A stretch of 13,180 bases of DNA, taken from CAVDAL01 sp963606965. Its GTDB lineage: Bacteria > Actinomycetota > Coriobacteriia > Coriobacteriales > QAMH01. Where the stretch lies: contig CAVDAL010000060.1 of the NCBI GenBank assembly GCA_963606965.1, forward strand, positions 1 to 13,180. Reading direction: 5' to 3'. How positions within the stretch are numbered: the first letter of the stretch is position 1; each line of letters opens with the position of its first letter. Shown one piece after another: positions 5,009-13,120 of the stretch. Under the pieces are notes generated by a model that had not been told where the DNA came from, did no database searches, and was given only the letters and a program-made list of their open reading frames with translations. The position numbers were made by a program, and so were the translations under genes.

Positions 5009-7684
5009 TTAAGAAAGCTGCGCGTGCAAAAGCTTTAAACTTGTTTCAAGTTCAGCAGCTTGCAACTTTGCTTTTTCAACAGCTTCAGGAGCCGCCTTGC
5101 TTAAGAAATTTTCATTGCTTAACTTCTTGCTGATTTTTTCATATTCTTTTTCAGCTTTTGCAAGTTCCTTTTTCAAGCGTGCAGCCTCAGCTTCAAAATC
5201 AACAAGACCAGAAAGCTTTACATAAACTTCAATTTCGCCAACAAGATTGATTGCACTTTCCGCTGGCTTTTCTTGGCTGTCTTCCAAAAAATCAATGCTT
5301 GTCAAATGAGCCATAGATGTGATGAGCGCAGATTCTTTTTCAATCAAAGCTTTAACACTTGCAGCGTCTTCCCCAGTCAATCGCAATGAAATTCCAAGCT
5401 CTTTAGCAGGGCTTATGCCATATCTTGCGCGAGTTGCGCGCACTGCACTAATGATGCCTGTTGCATTTTGAATAGATTGTTCACATTCATCATTAATCCA
5501 GCAAGCCAAACTTTCAGGCTCTGGCCATTCGCTAACCATCAAAGCTTCTTGCCCTGCTGAAGTTGGTAAAGTTTCCCAAATTGCTTCTGTAACAAATGGC
5601 ATAACAGGGTGAAGCAAGCGTAATGAAGTATCAAGAACAAAGACAAGATTGCGCTGTGCAATCAACTTTTCTTCGCAGGTGCCTTGCAGGCGACTTTTTG
5701 TAAGTTCAATATACCAATCGCAAAATTCATTCCAGAAGAAATTGTATAACTCGCGAGCGATGTCGCCAAAACGATATTCTTCCAAACCTTCAGTTACAGA
5801 AGTTGCCAATTTTGCCAAGCGACTGAAAATCCATGCATCTGCAGTGGATGCAACTTGCGGTTCTCCTGCTTCAAAGCCGTCTAAATTCATCATGCAAAAA
5901 CGGCTTGCATTCCAAATTTTGTTAACAAAGTTGCGAGCTGCATCTGTGCGTGGGCTATCAATAAGTTCTTTTGTCTTCTTATCAATATTTGCATCAAATT
6001 TCACATCTTGGTTGCCTGTTACCAAAGTGAGCAAGTTATAACGCATTGCATCTGCACCATACATATGGATCAAGTCCATCGGGTCGACGCCATTGCCCTT
6101 GCTCTTTGACATGCGACTGCCATCCTTAGCAAGAATTGTTGCATAAATAAATACATCATGGAATGGAATTTCACCTGTGAAATAAAGGCTACTCATAACC
6201 ATTCTTGCAACCCACAAAGCAATAATATCACGAGCTGTGACCAACACTTTTGTTGGGTGGTGCCCTTCCATATCTTGCGGATTATCTGGCCAACCTTGAG
6301 TTGCAAATGTCCAAAGCTGACTGCTAAACCAAGTGTCCAAAACATCTTCATCTTGGCGTACAGGCTTGCCACAATGTGGACAAACTTGCACGTCTTCAAG
6401 TAAAGCATCTTCCCATCCGCATTCATCGCAATAAAAAACAGGAATGCGATGTCCCCACCAAAGCTGGCGACTAATGCACCAGTCTTTTAAATTTTCCATC
6501 CATGTTAAATATGTCTGAGTCCATCTGTCTGGATGGAATTTAACTTCACCATTTTTGACAACATCAGTAGCTGGGCCTTTTAATTTATCAACTGCCACAA
6601 ACCATTGTTCGCTCAACCAAGGCTCAAGTGAAGAATCGCACCTATAACAATGCATAACTGAGTGAGAAATATCTTCAACATGGTCTAGCAGTTCATGCTC
6701 TTCAAACCATGCAATAACAGCTTCACGGCATTCATCGCGAGTCATTCCGCTGAACTGCCCATATCCATCAACAACAACTGCATGTTCATCAAAAATATTG
6801 ATTTGTGGCAAGTCATGAGCCTGACCCATTGCATAGTCATTAGGGTCATGAGCAGGCGTAACTTTTACAAAACCAGTACCAAAATTTTTATCCACATGCC
6901 AGTCTGTAAAAATTGGAATTTCTCTGTCCATAATTGGAAGAATGACACTTTTGCCTTCCAAAGCAAGCTTTTCTTCATCATCAGGAGAAATTGCAATGCC
7001 AGTATCACCAAGCATTGTTTCAGGCCTTGTTGTAGCAACAATAATATATTCGCGCCCGTCAACTGCTTCCTTCAAAGGATAGCGTAAATACCATAAATGA
7101 CCTGCTTCTTCTTGATATTCAGCTTCATCATCGCTGATTGCAGTCGTGCAATTTGGGCACCAGTTAACAATGCGCTTGCCTTTATAAATCAAGCCATCAT
7201 GATACCAATCAACAAAGACTTTGCGAACAGCACGTTCATATTCAGGGCTCATTGTGAATTTTTCATCATCAAAGTCGACAGAACAACCCATGCGCTTAAT
7301 CTGTTCAACAATGATTCCGCCATATTCATCTTTCCACTCTTTGCAAGCTTCTAAGAATTTTTCGCGGCCAATTTCACGGCGGTCAATGCCTTCAGCTTTT
7401 AATTTTTTATCGACCTTTGTCTGTGTTGCAATGCCAGCATGGTCTGTACCAACAATCCAACGTGTGGAATAACCACGCATGCGGCAATAGCGCACATATG
7501 TGTCTTGAATCGTGTCGTCCAAAGCATGCCCCATGTGCAGCATGCCTGTAACATTCGGCGGCGGAATAACAATAGTGCGGTCTTCACTCCCCTTACTGCG
7601 TGAATAAAACTTTCCATCGAGCCACTTTTGCAAAATGCGCTCTTCGTTACTTGATGGGTCGTAAATTTTTGGCATATCGGTCAT
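5009..7684 (-). CDS. valS: Valyl-tRNA synthetase
   Basis: ValS attaches valine to tRNA-Val in the cytosol. From the start I prefer (ATG at 7684) the protein has 891 residues, normal for bacterial ValS. The class I motifs are HMGH in PPPNVTGMLHMGHAL (about residue 50) and RMSKS in KDGSRMSKSKGNGVDP (about 524-528). The editing domain shows TTRPETMLGDT (about 218-228) and GTGFVKVTPAHDPNDY (about 269-284). A CxxC...CxxC zinc-ribbon-like pair (CDEC, CPHC) lies near 419-438. The last 80 or so residues form the charged coiled coil typical of ValS. A GTG at 7696 opens the same frame but lies inside the Shine-Dalgarno sequence. The gene follows clpX by 48 bases with no terminator hairpin between, so co-transcription is likely. 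Confidence 0.97.
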   Translation of the reverse strand: MTDMPKIYDPSSNEERILQKWLDGKFYSRSKGSEDRTIVIPPPNVTGMLHMGHALDDTIQDTYVRYCRMRGYSTRWIVGTDHAGIATQTKVDKKLKAEGIDRREIGREKFLEACKEWKDEYGGIIVEQIKRMGCSVDFDDEKFTMSPEYERAVRKVFVDWYHDGLIYKGKRIVNWCPNCTTAISDDEAEYQEEAGHLWYLRYPLKEAVDGREYIIVATTRPETMLGDTGIAISPDDEEKLALEGKSVILPIMDREIPIFTDWHVDKNFGTGFVKVTPAHDPNDYAMGQAHDLPQINIFDEHAVVVDGYGQFSGMTRDECREAVIAWFEEHELLDHVEDISHSVMHCYRCDSSLEPWLSEQWFVAVDKLKGPATDVVKNGEVKFHPDRWTQTYLTWMENLKDWCISRQLWWGHRIPVFYCDECGWEDALLEDVQVCPHCGKPVRQDEDVLDTWFSSQLWTFATQGWPDNPQDMEGHHPTKVLVTARDIIALWVARMVMSSLYFTGEIPFHDVFIYATILAKDGSRMSKSKGNGVDPMDLIHMYGADAMRYNLLTLVTGNQDVKFDANIDKKTKELIDSPRTDAARNFVNKIWNASRFCMMNLDGFEAGEPQVASTADAWIFSRLAKLATSVTEGLEEYRFGDIARELYNFFWNEFCDWYIELTKSRLQGTCEEKLIAQRNLVFVLDTSLRLLHPVMPFVTEAIWETLPTSAGQEALMVSEWPEPESLACWINDECEQSIQNATGIISAVRATRARYGISPAKELGISLRLTGEDAASVKALIEKESALITSMAHLTSIDFLEDSQEKPAESAINLVGEIEVYVKLSGLVDFEAEAARLKKELAKAEKEYEKISKKLSNENFLSKAAPEAVEKAKLQAAELETSLKLLHAQLS

Positions 7685-7693
7685 GAAAATCCG

Positions 7694-7702
7694 CACCTCT
7701 TT
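7694..7702 (-). promoter_or_regulatory. Ribosome binding site that fixes the valS start
   Basis: AAAGAGGTG on the minus strand is one mismatch from the ideal AAGGAGGTG. It lies nine bases before the ATG at 7684. The alternative GTG start at 7696 is part of this site and has no site upstream of it, so the longer 895-residue version is unlikely. Confidence 0.7.
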
Positions 7703-7732
7703 ATTTATTGATTTTTTGAAACACTACAATTA

Positions 7733-8992
7733 TTAACGAGCAACATATTCAGGCTCTGCGCCATCTGTCACACATTCTTTTGTGATAATAACTTTGTCAA
7801 TATCATCGCGATCTGGCATTTGATACATTGTATCTTGCAAAACTCGCTCACAAATTGAACGCAAGCCGCGCGCACCTGTGCCATGTTTTACAGCTTCTGC
7901 AGCGATAGCTTTTAATGCATCTTCTTCAAATTCAAGATCAACATCTTCATAATTAAAAAGGCGACGATATTGCTTTGTCAAAGAATTCTTTGGCTCTGTT
8001 AAAACGCGAACCAAATCTTCTTCGCTTAAATTTTCAACAGAAGAAATCACAGGAATACGGCCAATAAATTCTGGAATCATGCCAAATGTGTGCAAGTCTT
8101 CTGGAAGGACTTGAGACAAAAGCTCTGCACTTTCCTGCTGGTGAGATTCTGAAACTTCAGAATTAAAGCCAACGCCCTTTTTGCCAACACGTTCGCCAAT
8201 GATTTTATCAAGACCAACAAAAGCACCGCCCAAGATGAAGAGGATGTTTGTTGTATCAATTTGAATGAGTTCTTGCTGAGGATGCTTGCGCCCACCTTGT
8301 GGTGGAACAGAAGCAACAGTGCCTTCCATGATTTTAAGCAATGCCTGCTGAACACCTTCGCCAGAAACATCGCGCGAAATTGATAAATTTTCAGCCTTGC
8401 GAGCAACTTTGTCAATTTCATCGATATAAACAATGCCAACCTGAGCGCGATCAACATCATTGTCTGCAGCATTGATGAGCTTTAGCAATATGTTTTCAAC
8501 ATCTTCACCAACATAGCCTGCTTCTGTTAAAGCAGTTGCGTCGGCAATTGCAAATGGCACGTCCAAAATTCTTGCAAGCGTTTGTGCGAGCAAAGTCTTG
8601 CCGCAGCCTGTTGGGCCAAGCAGCATAATATTACTCTTTGCAATTTCAACGCCGCTTTCTGAATTGCATAAATCTAAAGCAACGCGCTTATAGTGATTAT
8701 AAACAGCGACGCAAAGAGCCTTCTTTGCGTCTTCCTGTCCAATAACATATTGCGATAAAATCTCGTGCATTTTCATTGGTGTTGGCAAGTTATCCATTGA
8801 AATCAAGCCATCTGTGCGACCAGTCGCTACAGGAACACCTTCATAATGATCTTCAAGAGAAAAATATGCTGCATTTATGCATTCATCACAAATGTAGACA
8901 CCTTCGCCCGCCAGCAATTCCTTAGCTTGACTGCGTGGCTTGCCGCAAAAGCTGCAGCATATATCATTAAATCCGCCTCTGTAATCAGGCAT
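7733..8992 (-). CDS. clpX: ATP-dependent Clp protease ATP-binding subunit ClpX
   Basis: ClpX is the AAA+ unfoldase that recognises substrates and threads them into ClpP. The 419-residue protein has the N-terminal zinc-binding domain with cysteines at 13, 16, 35 and 38 (CSFC...CDEC). Walker A is GPTGCGKT (126-133). The pore loop is GYVG (159-162), Walker B is IVYIDEIDK (187-195), and the RKH loop is at 235-237. The ClpP-docking loop has the tripeptide VGF (274-276) where E. coli has IGF. Sensor II is GARGLRS (373-379). The start lies two bases after the clpP stop, and AAGAAGGA at the clpP 3' end serves as its ribosome binding site. All key residues are present, and the neighbour clpP supports the pairing. 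Confidence 0.98.
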   Translation of the reverse strand: MPDYRGGFNDICCSFCGKPRSQAKELLAGEGVYICDECINAAYFSLEDHYEGVPVATGRTDGLISMDNLPTPMKMHEILSQYVIGQEDAKKALCVAVYNHYKRVALDLCNSESGVEIAKSNIMLLGPTGCGKTLLAQTLARILDVPFAIADATALTEAGYVGEDVENILLKLINAADNDVDRAQVGIVYIDEIDKVARKAENLSISRDVSGEGVQQALLKIMEGTVASVPPQGGRKHPQQELIQIDTTNILFILGGAFVGLDKIIGERVGKKGVGFNSEVSESHQQESAELLSQVLPEDLHTFGMIPEFIGRIPVISSVENLSEEDLVRVLTEPKNSLTKQYRRLFNYEDVDLEFEEDALKAIAAEAVKHGTGARGLRSICERVLQDTMYQMPDRDDIDKVIITKECVTDGAEPEYVAR

Positions 8993-8994
8993 TA

Positions 8995-9630
8995 TTAATC
9001 CTTCTTATTAGCTTTCAGTGCGTCTGCACGAGAAACAACAACTTCATCAACCAAGCCATATGCTTTTGCTTCTTCAGCTGTCATGAAATTATCAATTTCT
9101 GTATCGCGCTGAATAGTTTCAATGTCCTGACCTGTGTGATGAGCCAAAATGCCATTTAACTGCTTGCGAGTCTTCAAAATCTCTTCTGCCATAACAGCAA
9201 TGTCAGTTTGCTTGCCTTCAGACTTGCCAGATGGTTGGTGAATCATGACTGTTGAATTTGGCAAAGCAAAACGCTTGCCAGGAGCACCAGCTGCCAAAAG
9301 AACAGCACCCATAGAAGCACACATGCCAATGCAGATTGTGCTAACGTCTGGCTTGATGAACTGCATTGTGTCATAAATGCCAAGACCAGCAGTAACAGAA
9401 CCGCCAGGAGAATTGATATATAAAGAAATATCTTTGTCTGGGTCGACGCTTTCCAAGTGCAAAAGCTGAGCTACAACCAGGTTTGCTGTTTGGTCGTTGA
9501 CTTCATCGCCCAAGAAAATTACGCGGTCGTTTAACAAACGCGAAAAAATATCATAGCTGCGTTCGCCGCGTGGAGATTGCTCCACAACATATGGAACAAG
9601 CGTATTATTAGTTGGCCTATAGAGTTCCAT
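8995..9630 (-). CDS. clpP: ATP-dependent Clp protease proteolytic subunit ClpP
   Basis: ClpP is the serine peptidase that forms the two-ring degradation chamber. The 211-residue protein carries the catalytic triad Ser106 (GMCASMGAVLLAAG), His131 (TVMIHQPSG) and Asp180 (EIDNFMTAEEA). YINSPGGSVTAGLGIYD (71-87) is the oxyanion and handle-side glycine motif of the family. The length matches other ClpP proteins, including a short N-terminal stretch that may be processed. The gene shares one base with the tig stop (TAATG) and is followed two bases later by clpX, so translation of the three is coupled. This is the only clpP copy in the window. Confidence 0.98.
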   Translation of the reverse strand: MELYRPTNNTLVPYVVEQSPRGERSYDIFSRLLNDRVIFLGDEVNDQTANLVVAQLLHLESVDPDKDISLYINSPGGSVTAGLGIYDTMQFIKPDVSTICIGMCASMGAVLLAAGAPGKRFALPNSTVMIHQPSGKSEGKQTDIAVMAEEILKTRKQLNGILAHHTGQDIETIQRDTEIDNFMTAEEAKAYGLVDEVVVSRADALKANKKD

Positions 9631-10973
9631 TACTTATCACTCTTTTCTTCTTCTTTGTCTTCAGCGTCTTCTTCTTTATTTTCGTTGAAGTGTTCATCAA
9701 TTGTTACAACTGCATTTTCAATCAACCAGTTGCTTGCTTTTTCACGCAAGATACCTTCACGAATCTGAGACATGCGGCCTGCCTTTTCCCATTCTTCACG
9801 AGAAGTGCCTTCGACGCCTTCAAATTCTTTATCGATATCTTCATCTGTAACTTCAAATTCAAGATGGCGAGCCAAAGCATCCAATGCCAAAGATTGTTCT
9901 GCAACATCTTTTGCCTCTGCTTCAACATCTTTATTGAATTCTTCTGTTGTAATTCCTTGCTGCTGCAAGAACATGTCGAATGTATAACCTTGACGTTCCA
10001 AGTTGTTATAAAAGTCGCGCAAAACATCTGTGCGAGCAAAGTTTTGATAAGAAACTGGAACTTGGCCATATAAACGCTTTGCCAATTCTTCATTACAACG
10101 GCGTTCCTTCATTGTTGGCCATTGTGTTACAAGCTGATTGTCGATAGCTTCCTTAATCATTTCTTTAAGCTTGTCGAAAGATTCAACGCCAGCGCGTTCT
10201 GCCAAATCTTCATCTGTCTTTGGCATTGTTTTTTCACGAATTTCTGTCAATTCAACTTTTGCATGAACAGGTTCTTCACCAATGTAGTCGAATTCAGCAT
10301 CGTTTTTAACTTCGAAATCAAATTCTTTGCTTTCTCCTGCTTTCATGCCAATGACTTCTTTTTCAAAAGCTTTTGGCATTGTGCCAGCGCCAAGTTCAAC
10401 AAGTCGACCTTCGCCATTCATGCCTTGAACTTCTTCATCACCTTGTTTGCATTCCAAGTCGATTAAAACAAAATCGCCCTTCTTGCTCTTGCGCTTTGAA
10501 GTGATTGTTTCAAAATCATAATAATATTTGCGCATGCCTTCAATCTGTTGGCGAATATCTGCTTCTGTTGCAGTCTTTGGAGGCATTGTAATTTCAACTG
10601 GGTCATATGTAAGAAGTTCCATTTGCGGCTTAACTTTGCCAACCATAACAAAGCTGAAGTCTTCGCCATCTTTAAGGTCTGCCAAATCTTCAAATTCTGG
10701 ATTAGAAATGAACATGATGTCTTCACCATCAACAGCAGTTGGTGCAACTTCATTGATTAAATCTTCGCGAGCTGCTTCCATGACAGCTTCATGCCCGCCA
10801 TAGTGTTGATCAAGAATTTTGCGAGGAGCTTTGCCAGGACGAAAACCAGGAATGCGGACACGTCCAATCTTTTTGTAATAAGCGTCGATATGCTTCTTAG
10901 CTTCTTCAGCTTCAAGAACAATCGTGACTTCCATCTTCTGATCTTCTTCACGAACTTTTGTTGTAACCTTCAC
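9630..10973 (-). CDS. tig: Trigger factor, ribosome-associated chaperone and peptidyl-prolyl isomerase
   Basis: Trigger factor binds the ribosome exit tunnel and folds emerging proteins. The 447-residue protein starts with the ribosome-docking domain, whose signature is GFRPGKAP (43-50). An FKBP-type isomerase domain follows at about 164-245 (KGDFVLIDLEC, then ELGAGTMPKAFEKEVIGMKAGE). A helical C-terminal domain then cradles the substrate. The last 20 residues are strongly acidic and lysine-rich (EEDAEDKEEEKSDK). The start is GTG, supported by GGAGGA five bases upstream (10979-10984). It is the first gene of the tig-clpP-clpX set, which links folding of new chains to their disposal. Confidence 0.97.
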   Translation of the reverse strand: MKVTTKVREEDQKMEVTIVLEAEEAKKHIDAYYKKIGRVRIPGFRPGKAPRKILDQHYGGHEAVMEAAREDLINEVAPTAVDGEDIMFISNPEFEDLADLKDGEDFSFVMVGKVKPQMELLTYDPVEITMPPKTATEADIRQQIEGMRKYYYDFETITSKRKSKKGDFVLIDLECKQGDEEVQGMNGEGRLVELGAGTMPKAFEKEVIGMKAGESKEFDFEVKNDAEFDYIGEEPVHAKVELTEIREKTMPKTDEDLAERAGVESFDKLKEMIKEAIDNQLVTQWPTMKERRCNEELAKRLYGQVPVSYQNFARTDVLRDFYNNLERQGYTFDMFLQQQGITTEEFNKDVEAEAKDVAEQSLALDALARHLEFEVTDEDIDKEFEGVEGTSREEWEKAGRMSQIREGILREKASNWLIENAVVTIDEHFNENKEEDAEDKEEEKSDK

Positions 10974-10978
10974 TATTT

Positions 10979-11008
10979 TCCTCCAAAATTAAAATGCAAG
11001 TTATAGCA
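10979..11008 (-). promoter_or_regulatory. Extended -10 promoter and ribosome binding site for tig-clpP-clpX
   Basis: On the minus strand TGCTATAAC (11000-11008) is an extended -10 element. No good -35 lies 17 bases upstream, where the sequence reads CGCATT. Transcription would start near 10993, only about 20 bases before the GTG of tig. GGAGGA (10979-10984) is the ribosome binding site. A GCGCAA/TTGCGC hairpin with a four-base loop (11026-11041) lies just upstream, between the tRNA and this promoter. Read-through from the tRNA gene is also possible. Confidence 0.5.
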
Positions 11009-11054
11009 TTAATTGCTTGCTAAATGCGCAATTTTTTGCGCCCCAAAAAAAGAA

Positions 11055-11139
<85 letters not shown>

Positions 11140-11399
11140 ATATTTGCAAGCGTAAATTGTACCGCAAGCAAAGAGTTTTGACGGCAATGTATCTTATTTG
11201 TAATCTATATATTTGATAAGGGGCGCCAGCGGACGGTCTTTTGAGCAAAATCTGATTATATGCGAGGCGCAAAATCTCCACATCTTCAAAGCATGACATG
11301 CGAATCTGAGCAAAAAACACCCCTTTGGATAGGTTGCGCTTGATATACAATATTTCACGCCGCAACTGTTAGCGGTTCGCGAAAAAGAAAGGTTATGAA
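11140..11399. other. Divergent intergenic region between tRNA-Leu and moeA
   Basis: This 260-base region holds the tRNA promoter and must hold a moeA promoter. Two candidates are TTGACG (11178-11183) with TAATCT (11201-11206) at 17-base spacing, and TTTGGA (11324-11329) with TACAAT (11346-11351) at 16-base spacing. Between them is a segment with repeated words: GCAAAATCT twice, ATCTGA twice, ATGCGA twice, and the palindrome GCATGACATGC (11291-11301). AAGGGG (11218-11223) can pair with CCCCTT (11320-11325) to enclose it. I see no recognised riboswitch. The moeA ribosome binding site AGAAAGG is at 11386-11392. Confidence 0.5.
11156..11161 (-). promoter_or_regulatory. Possible -10 element of the tRNA-Leu gene
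   Basis: TACAAT on the minus strand matches TATAAT at five of six positions. It would start transcription about ten bases before the mature tRNA 5' end. A convincing -35 at normal spacing is not visible; TTGCCG lies 20 bases upstream. Confidence 0.4.
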
Positions 11400-12659
11400 A
11401 TGCCAAAATTAATCCCGCTAAGCCAAGCGCGTGAAATTGTTCTTTCACATAGCAGCTTGTTGGAAACTGAAACTGTGAACTTGCTTGATGCAGCAGGAAG
11501 AGTTGCTGCACAAGATTTGCAAGCAGACATAGACAATGCTCCTTTTGCTGCAGCTGGAATGGACGGTTTTGCTATACATGCTGCAGATATTGAAAATGCA
11601 AGTGAAGACGCGCCAGTCATTTTGAAAGTGATAGATGAAATTGCAGCTGGCGACTATTATGAAGGTGACATGCCGAGCGGCACTTGCATTCGCATAATGA
11701 CTGGCGCTTGTGTGCCAGCATGTGCAGATACCGTTGTTAAATATGAAATTGTTACAAATGTTGAAGGCGATGGCAAATGTGGCAGTCTTGTTTCTTTTAG
11801 CGTGCCAGCAAAGATTGGCACAAATATTCGCGAGCCAGGCGAAGATGCAAAAGCTGGTGAAACAATAGTTCATGCCGGCGATGTTATAAATAGCGGCGGC
11901 GTTGGATTTTTAGCAAGCTGCGGCATCACAGAAGTTTTGACATATCGCCGCCCGCGTGTTGCAATTATGGCGACAGGCTCTGAACTTGTAGACGCACATG
12001 AAGTTCCAACAAAGGGAAAAATTCGCAATTCAAATGCTCCAGCTTTAGCTGCATGCGTTGTTGAAGCGGGCTGCATTCCGCATGTTTTGCCAATTGTTGC
12101 TGACAAATATGAACTCATCTTGCAAGCTGTTAAAGAAGCTGCCAAAGAATATGATTATGTTTTGACAACTGGCGGCGCATGCCAAGGTGACTTTGACTTC
12201 ATCACGCAGGTTATTGAAGAGCTTGGTGAATCTTTTATCACGGCTGTTAACATGAAGCCTGGCAAAGCAGAAACTTTTGGAATTGTGGAAGGAACTCCTG
12301 TTTTTGGGCTGCCTGGCAATCCTGCTGCTGCTTATATTGGATTCCAAATGCTTGTACGCCCGTCACTCAGGAAAATGCAAGGATATAGCCATCTTGACCG
12401 CACAAAGTTAAAAGCAAAACTTTCCCGCAACATTAAAGCAAGCCGTGACCCACGCATGACTTTAATGCGAGCTGTCATGACCAAAAATAATGAAGGAGAG
12501 CTTGAAGTTGCGCCTTTAGGCAAACAAAGTTCTGGATTGTTTGGGCCATTGCAACAAAGCAACTGCTTGATTATTGTGCCGCAAGGCGACATTGCTCATG
12601 CAAAAGGCGAAATTATAGAGACTATTGTTTTGGATATTCCTGAAGAAGTCGTTCTTTAA
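11400..12659 (+). CDS. moeA: Molybdopterin molybdenumtransferase MoeA
   Basis: MoeA inserts molybdate into adenylylated molybdopterin, the last step of molybdenum cofactor synthesis, in the cytosol. The 419-residue protein has MDGFA (54-58), RIMTGA (98-103), GTNIREPGED (140-149), ATGSEL (191-196), TTGGACQGDFD (256-266), NMKPGK (284-289) and GLPGNP (303-308). These are the successive MoeA motifs, and the length is normal. In the TTGG motif the family usually reads TTGG-(A/V)-S-x-GD, so Cys261 and Gln262 are unusual, but the GD-D core is kept. AGAAAGG lies seven bases before the ATG. It is the only plus-strand gene here and stands alone, with no moaA, mog or molybdoenzyme gene beside it. Confidence 0.95.
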   Translation: MPKLIPLSQAREIVLSHSSLLETETVNLLDAAGRVAAQDLQADIDNAPFAAAGMDGFAIHAADIENASEDAPVILKVIDEIAAGDYYEGDMPSGTCIRIMTGACVPACADTVVKYEIVTNVEGDGKCGSLVSFSVPAKIGTNIREPGEDAKAGETIVHAGDVINSGGVGFLASCGITEVLTYRRPRVAIMATGSELVDAHEVPTKGKIRNSNAPALAACVVEAGCIPHVLPIVADKYELILQAVKEAAKEYDYVLTTGGACQGDFDFITQVIEELGESFITAVNMKPGKAETFGIVEGTPVFGLPGNPAAAYIGFQMLVRPSLRKMQGYSHLDRTKLKAKLSRNIKASRDPRMTLMRAVMTKNNEGELEVAPLGKQSSGLFGPLQQSNCLIIVPQGDIAHAKGEIIETIVLDIPEEVVL

Positions 12660-12683
12660 ATTATTGCGCGTCAAACCGCAAAG

Positions 12684-12730
12684 CCGCTTTACTGTGCTAT
12701 TTATTTTTTATAGATAGCGCAGTTTAGCGG
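12684..12730. terminator. Large inverted repeat between converging moeA and queD
   Basis: The arms at 12684-12700 and 12714-12730 match at 14 of 17 positions around a 13-base AT-rich loop (12701-12713). The loop contains the queD stop codon, and one arm is the end of the queD coding sequence. The structure sits 24 bases after the moeA stop, so it could stop transcripts from both sides. Neither side has a clean U-run directly after the stem, so a terminator role is inferred from position and fold. Confidence 0.45.
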
Positions 12731-13120
12731 AGTTTCATAAACTTCAACTTGTGATACATCAAAACCCAGTGATGTAAGCTTATCAAAAAAGTAATGAGCA
12801 AAATTTTCTGATGTTGTGCGCCAAGGAACAATAAAAAGTTTGAATGTTTCGCGTTCCAAACATTCAATTGTTTCAGGCGCAAGGGAACCTTCTTCCACAA
12901 TAAACATATGGTCAAGCTCTTGTGTTAGCTTGCGCAAGGCGCCTTTAAAAGCAGCAAAGTCAACAATCATATCTTTTTCTTCGCCGCTTTCTTGCAAACC
13001 TTGGCTTTGAATATAAGCAACAACACGCCACCTGTGACCATGCAAATTTTCACATTTGCCACAATAGTCGCTTAAAAAATGAGCAGCGTCAAATGAGCTT
13101 TCTGTTTTTAGCTCGTACAT
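12701..13120 (-). CDS. queD: 6-carboxy-5,6,7,8-tetrahydropterin synthase (QueD)
   Basis: QueD converts dihydroneopterin triphosphate to carboxytetrahydropterin, the first committed step towards preQ0/queuosine for tRNA modification. The 139-residue protein has the three zinc-binding histidines of the PTPS/QueD fold: His14 (FDAAHFL), then His27 and His29 (NLHGH). The catalytic cysteine is Cys23, four residues before LHGH. LDHMF supplies the Asp70-His71 pair. TSEN (103-106) and VEVYET with Glu129 match the pterin-binding glutamate motifs. It is slightly longer than the roughly 120-residue E. coli enzyme because of inserts near 40-50 and 75-95. A 6-pyruvoyl-tetrahydropterin synthase role is a less likely alternative in bacteria. 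No queC, queE or queF lies in the window; the upstream side runs off the end. Confidence 0.92.
   Translation of the reverse strand: MYELKTESSFDAAHFLSDYCGKCENLHGHRWRVVAYIQSQGLQESGEEKDMIVDFAAFKGALRKLTQELDHMFIVEEGSLAPETIECLERETFKLFIVPWRTTSENFAHYFFDKLTSLGFDVSQVEVYETPLNCAIYKK

Noticed and set aside
9612..10073. A 153-residue plus-strand frame opposite tig and clpP
   Set aside because: It is Phe/Cys-rich with no domain, the usual antisense shadow of Glu/Lys-rich coding sequence.
11140..11399. Molybdenum cofactor riboswitch ahead of moeA
   Set aside because: The duplicated words do not match the known Moco RNA architecture as I recall it, and that motif usually precedes moaA or transporter genes.
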